Positions 10,998-21,962 of a stretch of DNA of 64,000 nt are shown here, one piece after another. The stretch's first letter is position 1. Each line of letters starts with the position of its first letter. The DNA is from Mycobacterium colombiense. Lineage in GTDB: Bacteria > Actinomycetota > Actinomycetes > Mycobacteriales > Mycobacteriaceae. The translations under genes were made by a program, and so were the position numbers. The DNA lies in assembly GCF_003284935.1 (NCBI RefSeq), contig NZ_QMEV01000013.1:1-64000 (forward strand). The letters run 5' to 3'. Under the pieces are notes generated by a model that saw only the letters and a program-made list of their open reading frames with translations, ran no database searches and was not told the DNA's origin.

Positions 10998-11633
10998 CTA
11001 ACTCTCGTCAGCCTCGTCAGCCTCTTCGGCCTTCTCGGCCTCGGCCCGCGCCTCGATGGCCTCGTCGTGCTTTTCCTCGGCGGCGGCCTCGGCCTCCGTG
11101 GCCTCCGAAACCTCGGGTGTCTCCGTGGCCTCGGTCTCGGTCGCCTCCTCGGCCGTCGGGCCGACGGCTTCCTCGGGTTCGACGGCCGCCTGAGGCGCCG
11201 CCGCGGCGGCGACCGGGGCGTCGGACTTCTTGGAAGCCTTCACCCGACGGGCCCGGTCGGCCTCGGAGGTGACGGTCTTCTCCCGCACCAGCTCGATCAC
11301 GGCCATGGGCGCGTTGTCGCCCCTGCGCGGCTCGACCTTGATGATGCGGGTGTAGCCGCCGTTGCGGTCGGCGTAGAACGGGCCGATCTCCGCGAACAGG
11401 GCGTGCACCACGTCCTTGTCGCGGATCTTCTTCATCACCTCACGACGGTTGTGCAGCGCACCCTTTTTCGCGTGCGTGATCAGCTTCTCCGCGTAGGGCC
11501 GCAGCGCCCGCGCCTTGGGCTCGGTCGTCTTGATCCGGCCGTGCTCGAACAGGGAGGTGGCCAGGTTGGCGAGAAGCGCCTTCTGGTGCGAAGACGACCC
11601 GCCGAGGCGAGGTCCCTTGGTGGGCTTGGGCAT
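10998..11633 (-). CDS. rplQ: 50S ribosomal protein L17
   Basis: Ribosomal protein L17, 211 aa. Residues 1-120 hold the conserved domain ([38 protein letters not shown]). After about residue 135 comes the acidic alanine/glutamate-rich tail typical of mycobacteria, here about 75 residues and longer than in M. tuberculosis (180 aa in total). Minus-strand operon, 119 bases after rpoA and directly before truA. Confidence 0.97.
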   Translation of the reverse strand: MPKPTKGPRLGGSSSHQKALLANLATSLFEHGRIKTTEPKARALRPYAEKLITHAKKGALHNRREVMKKIRDKDVVHALFAEIGPFYADRNGGYTRIIKVEPRRGDNAPMAVIELVREKTVTSEADRARRVKASKKSDAPVAAAAAPQAAVEPEEAVGPTAEEATETEATETPEVSEATEAEAAAEEKHDEAIEARAEAEKAEEADEADES

Positions 11634-11752
11634 TGCGACTATCTCCTCATCGGGGGCCGGCCCCCGTATCAGGTAGGGCCGGGACGGACTTTCGTCGGTT
11701 GTGTCCGGTTCCTCAGCGGCCGCTGCACGGCCGCATTGTCACCGGACGGCTC

Positions 11753-12826
<1,074 letters not shown>

Positions 12827-12925
12827 CTATTTGATGCCGCTGTGTTGTCCGCTCCGACCCGCTGCACCCGGCTTCGCCGCGCTTGCGATCGTCGCAGACC
12901 TGAACCAGGTTGGCCCAGGGGGTCT

Positions 12926-13531
12926 TTACTTCGAGTAGAACTCGACGATGAGCTGCTCGGTGAGCGGCACGTCGATCTGCGCCCGCTCGGGCAGCTGGTG
13001 GACGAGGATGCGCTGACGCTCCCCCACCACCTGCAGCCAGCTCGGGATCGGGCGGTCGCCCGCGGTCTCCCGCGCGATCTGGAACGGCACGGTGTTCAGC
13101 GAGCCGTCCCGCACGTCGATGATGTCGTACTGCGACACCCGGTAGCTGGGGACGTTGACGTGCACGCCGTTGACGCTGAAGTGTCCGTGGCTGACCAGCT
13201 GACGCGCCATCCGGCGGGTGCGGGCCAGGCCGGCGCGGTACACGACGTTGTCCAGCCGGCTTTCCAGGATGCGCAGCAGCTCTTCACCCGTCTTGCCGGG
13301 CTGGCGCACGGCCTCTTCGTAGTAGCGACGGAACTGCTTTTCCATCACGCCGTAGGTGAAGCGGGCCTTCTGCTTCTCCTGCAGCTGCAGCAGGTATTCG
13401 CTTTCCTTGATCCGCGCGCGGCCGTGCTGGCCGGGCGGGTAGGGGCGCTTCTCGAACGCCTGGTCGCCGCCGACGAGGTCGGTGCGCAGCCGGCGTGATT
13501 TGCGGGTGACGGGTCCGGTGTAACGAGCCAT
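12926..13531 (-). CDS. rpsD: 30S ribosomal protein S4
   Basis: S4, 201 aa, the usual length. It starts MARYTGPVTRKSRRL and shows the S4 RNA-binding segment (LDNVVYRAGLA, LVSHGHFSVNG). S4 is a primary 16S rRNA binder and in many bacteria a translational repressor of this operon. AGGAGGAAAAG lies upstream of the start. It is 15 bases downstream of rpsK. Confidence 0.98.
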   Translation of the reverse strand: MARYTGPVTRKSRRLRTDLVGGDQAFEKRPYPPGQHGRARIKESEYLLQLQEKQKARFTYGVMEKQFRRYYEEAVRQPGKTGEELLRILESRLDNVVYRAGLARTRRMARQLVSHGHFSVNGVHVNVPSYRVSQYDIIDVRDGSLNTVPFQIARETAGDRPIPSWLQVVGERQRILVHQLPERAQIDVPLTEQLIVEFYSK

Positions 13532-13546
13532 TGGGTTCTTTTCCTC

Positions 13547-13963
13547 CTAGACCCTGCGTCGCTTCGGGGGGCGAACGCCGTTGTGCGGCTGGGGGGTGAC
13601 GTCGGAGATCGCACCGACCTCCAGACCGGCGGCCTGCAGCGACCGGATCGCCGTCTCCCGGCCCGAGCCCGGGCCCTTCACGAACACGTCGACCTTCTTC
13701 ACGCCGTGTTCCTGCGCCTTGCGGGCCGCGTTCTCGGCGGCCAACTGCGCGGCGAACGGCGTCGACTTGCGCGAGCCCTTGAACCCGACGTGACCCGACG
13801 ACGCCCAGGCGATGACGTTGCCCTGCGGGTCGGTGATGGTCACGATCGTGTTGTTGAACGTGCTCTTGATGTGGGCGGCACCGTGCGGGACGTTCTTCTT
13901 TTCCCGGCGACGGGTCTTCTGCCCCTTCTTGGGGGCAGCGGCTGCCTTCTTGGCTGGTGGCAT
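13547..13963 (-). CDS. rpsK: 30S ribosomal protein S11
   Basis: S11, 138 aa. A basic, alanine/lysine-rich start is followed by the conserved core ([35 protein letters not shown]) and the C-terminal RPPKRRRV. It is a platform protein of the 30S subunit, six bases after rpsM and so co-translated with it. Confidence 0.98.
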   Translation of the reverse strand: MPPAKKAAAAPKKGQKTRRREKKNVPHGAAHIKSTFNNTIVTITDPQGNVIAWASSGHVGFKGSRKSTPFAAQLAAENAARKAQEHGVKKVDVFVKGPGSGRETAIRSLQAAGLEVGAISDVTPQPHNGVRPPKRRRV

Positions 13964-13969
13964 GGGGGG

Positions 13970-14344
13970 TTACCTGGCCTTCTTCTTGCCGGCGATGGTG
14001 CGCTTGGGGCCCTTGCGGGTGCGCGCGTTGGTCTTCGTCCGCTGGCCGCGCACCGGCAGGCCGCGGCGGTGCCGCAGGCCCTGGTAGCAGCCGATCTCGA
14101 TCTTGCGACGGATGTCGGCCTGAACCTCGCGGCGCAGGTCACCCTCCACCTTGAGGTTGGCTTCGATGTAGTCGCGTAGGTGGGTCAGCTGGTCATCGGT
14201 CAGGTCCCGGGTGCGCAGGTTCCGGTCGATGCCGGTGGCTTCCAGGATCTCGTTCGACCGGGTGCGGCCGACGCCGAAGATGTAGGTCAGGGCGATCTCC
14301 ATCCGCTTGTCGCGCGGAAGGTCGACGCCTACTAGTCGAGCCAT
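13970..14344 (-). CDS. rpsM: 30S ribosomal protein S13
   Basis: S13, 124 aa. It starts [20 protein letters not shown] and ends in the basic tail with [16 protein letters not shown]. It sits in the 30S head and contacts the P-site tRNA. A 194-base spacer separates it from rpmJ, longer than the other gaps in this block, so a secondary promoter or processing site is possible; no clear element was identified. Confidence 0.98.
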   Translation of the reverse strand: MARLVGVDLPRDKRMEIALTYIFGVGRTRSNEILEATGIDRNLRTRDLTDDQLTHLRDYIEANLKVEGDLRREVQADIRRKIEIGCYQGLRHRRGLPVRGQRTKTNARTRKGPKRTIAGKKKAR

Positions 14345-14538
14345 AGGTGGCGTTTCCTCTTTTTTCTAGGCGGAGGTCTGATCCCAGCCCGTTCCCGATC
14401 CCACGTGGGTGTTATCGGGGCCCGGCCTCCGACCGGGCGTGGATGAGCGACGCTGATTCGTCTTTTTTGGCGCTTGACGCGCCAGGCAGCTCAGTGGTGC
14501 TGGGAGGTCTGCATTCAGTTGTGTTGGTGCCGGGGCGA

Positions 14539-14652
14539 TCAGCCCTGGCGCTGCTTGTGGCGCGGATCGGAGCAGATCACCATGACCCGCCCATGCCGAC
14601 GGATCACCCTGCACTTGTCACAGATTGGCTTGACGCTCGGGTTCACCTTCAC
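14539..14652 (-). CDS. rpmJ: 50S ribosomal protein L36
   Basis: A 37-residue L36, read directly on the minus strand from a GTG start to a TGA. It begins [20 protein letters not shown] and ends DPRHKQRQG. The zinc-binding residues are C11, C14, C27 and H32, so this is the zinc-containing form of L36. It is 52 bases downstream of infA, the standard order. Confidence 0.96.
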
Positions 14653-14704
14653 GGCTGTTCGATCCTGTTCTGTCTGTTCGTAGGTTGTTGGAGCTCAGGC
14701 GCTG

Positions 14705-14926
14705 CTACTTGTACCGGTACACGATGCGGCCACGGGACAGGTCGTAGGGAGACAACTCCACCACCACCCGGTCCTCCGGCAGGATGCGGATGTAGTGCTG
14801 CCGCATCTTGCCGCTGATGTGGGCAAGCACCTTGTGGCCGTTCTCCAGCTCAATGCGGAACATCGCATTGGGCAGCGGCTCGACCACCCGGCCTTCCACC
14901 TCGATGGCGCCGTCCTTCTTGGCCAT
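14705..14926 (-). CDS. infA: Translation initiation factor IF-1
   Basis: IF-1, 73 aa, a single OB-fold ([20 protein letters not shown], then [19 protein letters not shown]). It binds the 30S A site during initiation. First gene of the minus-strand alpha operon; the 252-base gap to the divergent gene at 15179 should hold the operon promoter. A TATAC-like hexamer lies about 20 bases upstream of the ATG and a GAGGA at about 14 bases, both weak. Confidence 0.98.
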
Positions 14927-15178
14927 AACTAGTTAAGAATCCTCGTCGTATAGTTTCGTTCTCGTCTGCGCCTAGTCGACGCGACAGTGCACCGACTTGG
15001 AACGTGAGCCGGTGACAGGAAATTCCTAGGGACTTGGCACACAAAAAGTCGGCGCGGATGCCGCACCGTTGTTCCACGATACCTGGTTGTTCCGCTGCAC
15101 CAAAATCGCTGTCGGCGGAACGCGGCCGGCCTCCCTCGACCTCCCGCACGGCCGCTGACGAGCGCATACTTAACGCCG

Positions 15179-16873
15179 ATGACTAATCCCTCGGCCCCCT
15201 CCGGCCCGCCCGAGGCCGCAGCGCACCAGCGCAAGCCCGTCATGCTGACCGTCGACGACGATCCCTCGGTGTCTCGCGCCGTCGCCCGCGACCTGCGCCG
15301 CCACTACGGCGAGGACCACCGGATCGTGCGCGCGGAATCCGGGCCCGACGCGCTGGGCACGCTCAAGGAGCTCAAGCTGCGCGGCGAGACCGTCGCGCTG
15401 CTCATCGCCGACTACCGGATGCCGCAGATGAGCGGCATCGACTTCCTCGAGCAGGCGATGGACTTGTATCCCGCGGCGCGCCGGGTGCTGCTGACCGCCT
15501 ACGCCGACACCCACGCCGCCATCGACGCGATCAACGTCGTCGACCTGGACCACTACCTGCTCAAGCCGTGGGATCCCCCGGAGGAGAAGTTCTACCCCGT
15601 CATCGACGGGCTGCTGGACGCCTGGCGGGCCGCACCCGAGCACCCCATCCCGCACACCAAGGTGATCGGTCACCGCTGGTCGGCGCGGTCATGGCAGGTC
15701 CGCGACTTCTTGGCCCGCAACGGCCTCTACTACACGTGGTTCATGGCCGACGAGCCCGCCGGCGAGCGGCTGCTCACCGCGGCCGGCGAGGACGGCCTGC
15801 GGCTGCCGGTGGTCATCACCCAGCGCGGCGACACCCTGGTCGAGCCCACCGATGCGCGGCTGGCCGAGACCCTGGGCCTGACCACCACGCCGTCGCAGGA
15901 GTTCTACGACCTGATCGTGGTCGGCGGTGGGCCCGCGGGCCTGGCCGCGGCCGTGTACGGCGCCTCCGAGGGGCTACGCACCGTGCTCATCGAGCACACC
16001 GCCACCGGCGGGCAGGCCGGGCAGAGCTCGCGCATCGAGAACTACCTGGGCTTCCCGGACGGGGTGTCCGGCGGCCAGTTGGCCGACCGGGCGCGGCGGC
16101 AGGCGGAGAAGTTCGGCGCCGAACTGATCACCGCCCGCAAGGCGATCGCCCTCGAGGTGAACGGGTCCAAGCGCACCGTGCGGTTCGCCGACGGCGGCTC
16201 GGTCGACGCGCACGCGGTCATCCTGGCCACCGGCGTCGCCTATCGCCAACTGCAGGCCGAGGGCTGCACCGAGCTCACCGGCTGCGGCATCTACTACGGC
16301 GCGGCCATCTCCGTGGCCTCGGAATGCGAGGGCGAAGAGGTCTACGTGATCGGCGGGGCCAACTCGGCCGGGCAGGCGGCCATGTACCTGTCGCGGACGG
16401 CCAAGACGGTCAACATCGTGGTGCGCGCCCCGTCGCTGGAGGCCTCGATGTCCTACTACCTCATCCAGCAGATCGAAGCGAACCCCAAGATCAACGTGCT
16501 GACCTGCACCGAGGTTCAGCGCGCCACCGGCGACGGCCACCTGGAGCAGCTGAGGCTGGTCAACAACCGCACCGGCCAGGTCGAGGACGTCACCTGCGGC
16601 CGGATGTTCATCTTCATCGGCGCCGCCCCGCGTACCGACTGGCTCGACGGGGTGCTGGCCCGCGACGACCACGGCTTCATCCTGACCGGGCCGGACCTGC
16701 GCAACGTGTGCGGCTGGACGCTGGAACGCCCGCCGCATCACCTGGAAACCAGCGTGCCCGGGGTGTTCGCCACCGGCGACGTCCGCTCGACCTCCGCCAA
16801 GCGGGTCGCCGCCGCCGTCGGTGAAGGGTCGATGGCCGTCATGCTGGTCCACCGCTACCTGGCCGAGAACTAG
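15179..16873 (+). CDS. Receiver / glutaredoxin-like / thioredoxin-reductase-like fusion flavoprotein
   Basis: 564 aa in three parts. Residues about 18-145 are a response-regulator receiver: acidic pair in LTVDDDPS, phospho-acceptor D78 in LIADYRMPQMSG, and LKPWD with the conserved lysine. Residues about 160-235 resemble a glutaredoxin, but where the C-x-x-C would sit there is S168-A-R-S171. Residues about 240-560 are a thioredoxin-reductase-like fold with FAD motif VVGGGPAGLAAAVYGAS, NAD(P)H motif VIGGANSAGQAAMYLS and C-terminal FATGDVRS. The place of the usual CATC dithiol reads G374-A-A-I377. So the flavin and nucleotide sites look intact but neither dithiol is present, and it is unlikely to reduce thioredoxin. 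ATG start, seven bases before the kinase gene, divergent from infA. Databases often name such fusions thioredoxin reductase; the sequence argues for a phosphorylation-controlled flavin oxidoreductase of unknown electron acceptor. Confidence 0.88.
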   Translation: MTNPSAPSGPPEAAAHQRKPVMLTVDDDPSVSRAVARDLRRHYGEDHRIVRAESGPDALGTLKELKLRGETVALLIADYRMPQMSGIDFLEQAMDLYPAARRVLLTAYADTHAAIDAINVVDLDHYLLKPWDPPEEKFYPVIDGLLDAWRAAPEHPIPHTKVIGHRWSARSWQVRDFLARNGLYYTWFMADEPAGERLLTAAGEDGLRLPVVITQRGDTLVEPTDARLAETLGLTTTPSQEFYDLIVVGGGPAGLAAAVYGASEGLRTVLIEHTATGGQAGQSSRIENYLGFPDGVSGGQLADRARRQAEKFGAELITARKAIALEVNGSKRTVRFADGGSVDAHAVILATGVAYRQLQAEGCTELTGCGIYYGAAISVASECEGEEVYVIGGANSAGQAAMYLSRTAKTVNIVVRAPSLEASMSYYLIQQIEANPKINVLTCTEVQRATGDGHLEQLRLVNNRTGQVEDVTCGRMFIFIGAAPRTDWLDGVLARDDHGFILTGPDLRNVCGWTLERPPHHLETSVPGVFATGDVRSTSAKRVAAAVGEGSMAVMLVHRYLAEN

Positions 16874-16880
16874 GAGAAGC

Positions 16881-18419
16881 ATGACCGGCCCCGAATCGGC
16901 GAAGGTGCCCTGCCAACCCGACGAGCTGCGCAGCCTGTTCCTGTTCGAGGCGCTGACCGACGACCAGCTCGCGGTGCTGTGCGCCAACGGGCACATCCAG
17001 CAGTACGAACCGGGTCCCATCTGTGTCGAGGGCGAGCCGGCGACCTGCTTCTACGTCCTGCTCGACGGGGAGCTGACCATGACCAAGCTCTCCGGCGGCC
17101 AGGACATCGAGACCAACCGCACCTCGCAGCGCGGCGTGTACTGCGGGGCCTGGCGGGCGTTCACCGGCGGCAAGCAGAAGAGCTACGACGCCTCGGTGCA
17201 CGTGACCAAGCCGTCGCGCTTCTTCGTGATGGACGCGCCGGTGTTCGCCCAGTTCATGAAGGACCAGTTCCCGATGGCGGTGCATCTGCTCGACGGCATC
17301 GCTGTCGGCACCGACCGGACCCGCCGGATCATCGACAACCGGGAGAAGCTGCTGGCGCTGGGCCGGTTGTCGGCCGGGCTGACCCACCAGCTGAACAACC
17401 CCGCGGCGGCGATCTCGCGGTCCGCGGCGGATCTGCGCGAACGGGTGGCCAACATGCGCCACAAGTTGGCGATGCTGGCCGACGGGACCATCACCCCGGA
17501 GGCGCTCAGCGCCCTGGTGCGGCTGCAGGAGAGGGTGGCCGAGCAGGTCGCCAAGTCGGCCTCGCAGCATTTGACCGCGCTGGAAACCTCCGACCGCGAG
17601 GACGCCGTCGGCGACTGGCTGGCAGAGCACGGCATCGACGGCGGGTGGGACATCGCGCCGACGTTCGTCGAGGGCGGTGTCGACACCGATTGGCTGGAGC
17701 GGATCTCCGCGGTCACCGAGGAGCTCGCGTCGACATCGCTGGAGCAGGCGATCCGATGGATCAACTACACCATCGAGAGCGAGCTGCTGATGAATCAGAT
17801 CCTGGAAGCCAGCAAACGGATTTCGGCGCTGGTCGCCGACGCCAAGCAGTATTCGCAGATGGATCGGGCCCCGTTCCAGGTGACCAACGTGCACGATCTG
17901 CTGCGCAGCACGCTGGTGATGTTCGCCGACCGGCTGACCAAGGACGCGGCCAAGGGCGCCGAGGGCGACCGCGTCGTCACGGTGGTCAAGGACTTCGACC
18001 AAACCCTTCCCGAGATCCCTTGCTACCCAGGCGATCTCAATCAGGTGTGGACCAACATCATCGACAACGCGATCGCCGCGATGCGCGACACCGGGGGCAC
18101 CCTGACCATCCGCACCTGCGCCGACGGCGACAACCTGGCCCGCATCGAAATCTGCGACACCGGACCGGGCATACCCGAGGACGTGCGCGAGCACATCTTC
18201 GAGCCGTTCTTCACCACCAAACCCTTCGGCGAGGGCACCGGGCTGGGCCTGGACCTGGCGTTCAACATCGTCGTGAAGAAGCATCGCGGCGACCTGCGGG
18301 TGGAGTCGGCGCCCGGCGACACCCGGTTCATCGTGCTGCTCCCGCTCACGGCGCCCGCCGCCGACGTCGCAGCCACCGATCTCGACGACGTCGACGAGGA
18401 TCTGGCCGTTTCGGAATAG
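16881..18419 (+). CDS. Cyclic-nucleotide-domain histidine kinase
   Basis: 512 aa. Residues about 15-140 form a CRP-type cyclic-nucleotide-binding-like sensor ([17 protein letters not shown]). Then comes a dimerisation helix with the phospho-acceptor H169 in [13 protein letters not shown], and from about residue 380 a GHKL ATPase domain (N box [10 protein letters not shown]1 [11 protein letters not shown]2 [10 protein letters not shown]). There is no membrane helix, so it is a cytoplasmic sensor. AGGAGAAGC before the ATG fixes the start. It follows the receiver-flavoprotein gene by seven bases and is the obvious partner kinase. Ligand unknown: the domain could sense a cyclic nucleotide or a redox/haem signal. 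Confidence 0.9.
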   Translation: MTGPESAKVPCQPDELRSLFLFEALTDDQLAVLCANGHIQQYEPGPICVEGEPATCFYVLLDGELTMTKLSGGQDIETNRTSQRGVYCGAWRAFTGGKQKSYDASVHVTKPSRFFVMDAPVFAQFMKDQFPMAVHLLDGIAVGTDRTRRIIDNREKLLALGRLSAGLTHQLNNPAAAISRSAADLRERVANMRHKLAMLADGTITPEALSALVRLQERVAEQVAKSASQHLTALETSDREDAVGDWLAEHGIDGGWDIAPTFVEGGVDTDWLERISAVTEELASTSLEQAIRWINYTIESELLMNQILEASKRISALVADAKQYSQMDRAPFQVTNVHDLLRSTLVMFADRLTKDAAKGAEGDRVVTVVKDFDQTLPEIPCYPGDLNQVWTNIIDNAIAAMRDTGGTLTIRTCADGDNLARIEICDTGPGIPEDVREHIFEPFFTTKPFGEGTGLGLDLAFNIVVKKHRGDLRVESAPGDTRFIVLLPLTAPAADVAATDLDDVDEDLAVSE

Positions 18420-18448
18420 CTTTCGCGGGGCGCAGGTTGGGAACAACC

Positions 18449-19297
18449 ATGACCGATGCAGCGAGCAAGCCCGACCTCGGCCGGTTCGGATCGTTCGGAC
18501 GCGGCGTCACCCCCGAACAAGCCAAAGACATCGAGGCGCTGGGCTACGGCGCCGTCTGGGTCGGCGGTTCACCGCCCGCCGAGCTGTCCTGGGTCGAACC
18601 CCTCCTGGAAGCGACCACGACGTTGCAGGTGGGCACCGGCATCGTCAACATCTGGACCGCCCCCGCCAAGCCAGTGGCCGAATCGTTCCACCGCATCGAG
18701 GCGGCCTACCCGGGCCGGTTCCTGCTGGGCATCGGCGTCGGGCATCCCGAGGCGCACACCGAGTACCGCAAGCCCTACGACGCGCTGAGCGACTACCTCA
18801 AGCAGCTCGACGACTACGGCGTGCCCGCCCACCGGCGGGTGGTGGCGGCGCTGGGCCCGCGCGTCCTCAAGCTGTCCGCGGAGCGCTCGGCGGGAGCGCA
18901 CCCGTACCTGACCACCCCCGAACACACCGCGCGGGCGCGGGAGATCATCGGGCCGTCGGCGTTTTTGGCGCCCGAGCACAAGGCGATCCTGACCACCGAC
19001 GCCGAGAAGGCCCGGGCGGTCGGCCGCAAGGCGCTCGACGTCTATTTCAACCTCGCCAACTACCGAAACAACTGGAAGCGGCTGGGTTTCAGCGAGGACG
19101 AGGTCACCCGTCCGGGCAGCGACCGCCTGGTGGACGCGGTGGTGGCGTACGGCACGGTGGACCAGATCGCCGCGCGGCTCAAAGAACACCTCGACGCCGG
19201 CGCCGATCACGTCCCCGTGCAGGTCCTGACGAAGGATGAAAACCTGGTCTCGGCGCTGGCCGAACTGGCGGGGCCGCTGGGGTTGAAGCAGTCCTGA
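18449..19297 (+). CDS. LLM-class F420-dependent oxidoreductase (Rv3463-like)
   Basis: Luciferase-like TIM-barrel protein, 282 aa, of the mycobacterial group whose members usually bind deazaflavin F420. Motifs include [11 protein letters not shown] near the N-terminus, [11 protein letters not shown] and [13 protein letters not shown]. It corresponds in position to Rv3463 between infA and rmlB. Substrate unknown. 29 bases after the kinase gene and 23 bases before a close paralogue; it probably shares their transcript. Confidence 0.88.
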   Translation: MTDAASKPDLGRFGSFGRGVTPEQAKDIEALGYGAVWVGGSPPAELSWVEPLLEATTTLQVGTGIVNIWTAPAKPVAESFHRIEAAYPGRFLLGIGVGHPEAHTEYRKPYDALSDYLKQLDDYGVPAHRRVVAALGPRVLKLSAERSAGAHPYLTTPEHTARAREIIGPSAFLAPEHKAILTTDAEKARAVGRKALDVYFNLANYRNNWKRLGFSEDEVTRPGSDRLVDAVVAYGTVDQIAARLKEHLDAGADHVPVQVLTKDENLVSALAELAGPLGLKQS

Positions 19298-19320
19298 CCG
19301 ATCACCGAGGGGGAAGCCGG

Positions 19321-20187
19321 ATGACCGAAGGAGTTCCACTCAAGCCCGAGCTTGGCAGGTTCGGCGTGTGGCTGCCCACCCGCTCCATCTCTCCCGAATT
19401 GGCCGCGGGCATCGAATCGCTGGGGTACGGCGCGGCCTGGATCGGTGGCTCACCGGACGCCGAGCTGTCCTGGGCCGAGCCGGCCCTGGCGCGCACGACG
19501 TCGCTGCAGCTGGCCACGGGGATCGTCAACATCTGGTCGGCGCCCGCCGGGGCCGTCGCGCAGTCCTTCCGGCGGATCGAAACCGCCCACCCCGGAAGGT
19601 TTTTGCTGGGCATCGGGGTGGGCCACCCCGAGCACACCGCGCAATACGTGAAACCGTACGACGCCCTGGTCTCCTACCTCGACGAACTCGATGCCGCCCC
19701 GGTGCCGACCAGCCGGAGGGTGCTCGCCGCGCTGGGCCCGCGAGTGCTGCGGCTCGCGGCGCAGCGCAGCGCCGGCGCGCATCCCTATCTGACGACGCCC
19801 GAACACACGGCCAAGGCGCGCGATTTGCTCGGCGGGGCAGTGTATTTGGCGCCCGAACACAAGGTGGTGCTCACCACCGACGCGGAGCGGGCGCGGGCGA
19901 TCGGCCGCCAGACGGTCGAGTTCTACCTGGGCCTGAGCAACTACGTGAACAACTGGCTGCGGCTCGGGTTCACCGAGGCCGACGTGCGCAAGCCCGGCAG
20001 CGACAGGCTGATCGACGCGGTGGTCGCCTACGGGACACCGCAGGACATCGCGGCGCGGCTGGGTGAGCACCTCGAGGCCGGGGCCGACCACGTGGCGATC
20101 CAGGTGCTCGGCGCCCACGCCGAGGAAACGCTGCTACCTGCGCTAAGCGAATTGGCCGGAGCTCTGGGGCTAACTCGCGCAAACTGA
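19321..20187 (+). CDS. LLM-class F420-dependent oxidoreductase, tandem paralogue
   Basis: 288 aa, clearly related to the upstream gene along its whole length ([46 protein letters not shown]), so a tandem duplicate. ATG preceded by GAGGGGGAAG. The substrate-facing loops differ (VWLPTRSIS in place of SFGRGVT), suggesting a different substrate. Function unknown beyond the family. Confidence 0.88.
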   Translation: MTEGVPLKPELGRFGVWLPTRSISPELAAGIESLGYGAAWIGGSPDAELSWAEPALARTTSLQLATGIVNIWSAPAGAVAQSFRRIETAHPGRFLLGIGVGHPEHTAQYVKPYDALVSYLDELDAAPVPTSRRVLAALGPRVLRLAAQRSAGAHPYLTTPEHTAKARDLLGGAVYLAPEHKVVLTTDAERARAIGRQTVEFYLGLSNYVNNWLRLGFTEADVRKPGSDRLIDAVVAYGTPQDIAARLGEHLEAGADHVAIQVLGAHAEETLLPALSELAGALGLTRAN

Positions 20188-20201
20188 CCGATCGGCTCGG
20201 T

Positions 20202-21209
<1,008 letters not shown>

Positions 21210-21210
21210 C

Positions 21211-21816
21211 GTGCAGATTCGCGAACTGAAGATCCCCGGCGCCTGGGAGATCACCCCGACCGTGCATGGCGATTCGCGCGGGCATTTCTTCGAATGGCTC
21301 ACCGACAAGGGCTTCTGCGGCTTCGCCGGTCACCGCCTCGACGTCCGGCAGGCCAACTGCTCGGTGTCCTCGGCGGGCGTCTTGCGCGGATTGCACTACG
21401 CCCAGGTGCCGCCGAGCCAGGCCAAGTACGTGACCTGCGTGCGCGGTTCGGTGTTCGACGTGGTCGTCGACATCCGGGAGGGCTCGCCGACCTTCGGGCA
21501 GTGGGACTCCGTGCTGCTCGACGACACCGATCACCGGACGATCTACATTTCCGAAGGCCTCGGCCACGGCTTCCTGGCGCTGCAAGACAATTCGACGGTG
21601 ATGTATTTGTGCTCGGCGGAATACAACCCGCAGCGCGAACACACCATTTGCGCGACGGATCCGGCGCTGGCCATCGACTGGCCGCTGGTGGATGGCGCGC
21701 CGCCCAATCTGTCCGACCGCGACGCCGCCGCGCCCAGCTTCGACGAGGCGCGCGCCTCCGGCCTGCTGCCCACCTGGGAAGAGACGAAGGCGTTCATCGA
21801 CGGTCTGCGCGGCTGA
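21211..21816 (+). CDS. rmlC: dTDP-4-dehydrorhamnose 3,5-epimerase
   Basis: Third step of dTDP-rhamnose synthesis, 201 aa cupin-fold epimerase. Conserved blocks: DSRGHFFEWLTD, SVSSAGVLRGLHYAQ (catalytic H), KYVTCVRGSVFDVVVD, EGLGHGFLALQDNSTVMYL. GTG start directly after rmlB, as in M. tuberculosis, so the two are co-translated. rmlA and rmlD are not in this window. Confidence 0.97.
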   Translation: MQIRELKIPGAWEITPTVHGDSRGHFFEWLTDKGFCGFAGHRLDVRQANCSVSSAGVLRGLHYAQVPPSQAKYVTCVRGSVFDVVVDIREGSPTFGQWDSVLLDDTDHRTIYISEGLGHGFLALQDNSTVMYLCSAEYNPQREHTICATDPALAIDWPLVDGAPPNLSDRDAAAPSFDEARASGLLPTWEETKAFIDGLRG

Positions 21817-21827
21817 CCGCGCGGTGG

Positions 21828-21869
21828 CAGGGGCCTAAGCCCCTGAGGTTGCGGGCACCGAATCGGTGC
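21828..21869 (+). terminator. Two tandem hairpins after rmlC
   Basis: A perfect 7-base stem (CAGGGGC/GCCCCTG, 4-base loop) at 21828-21845 is followed by a 6-base stem (GCACCG/CGGTGC, 3-base loop) at 21855-21869. Both start within 40 bases of the rmlC stop. There is no U-tract, as is common for mycobacterial terminators. Confidence 0.5.
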
Positions 21870-21962
21870 GAGTACTTTCAACCGCCCATCATGTCTGGCC
21901 GGTGACGCTAAGATTGCGCCGATGATTCCGATGATGCCCAGTGCGCGCGCCGGGGGACGCCG

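Noticed and set aside
15167-15172. TACTTA six bases before the ATG at 15179 as a leaderless promoter
   Set aside because: The last base of the hexamer is A instead of the strongly conserved T, so it was not counted with the others.
15179-16873. Calling this gene thioredoxin reductase
   Set aside because: The CATC motif is replaced by GAAI and the glutaredoxin-like motif by SARS, so that activity is not supported.
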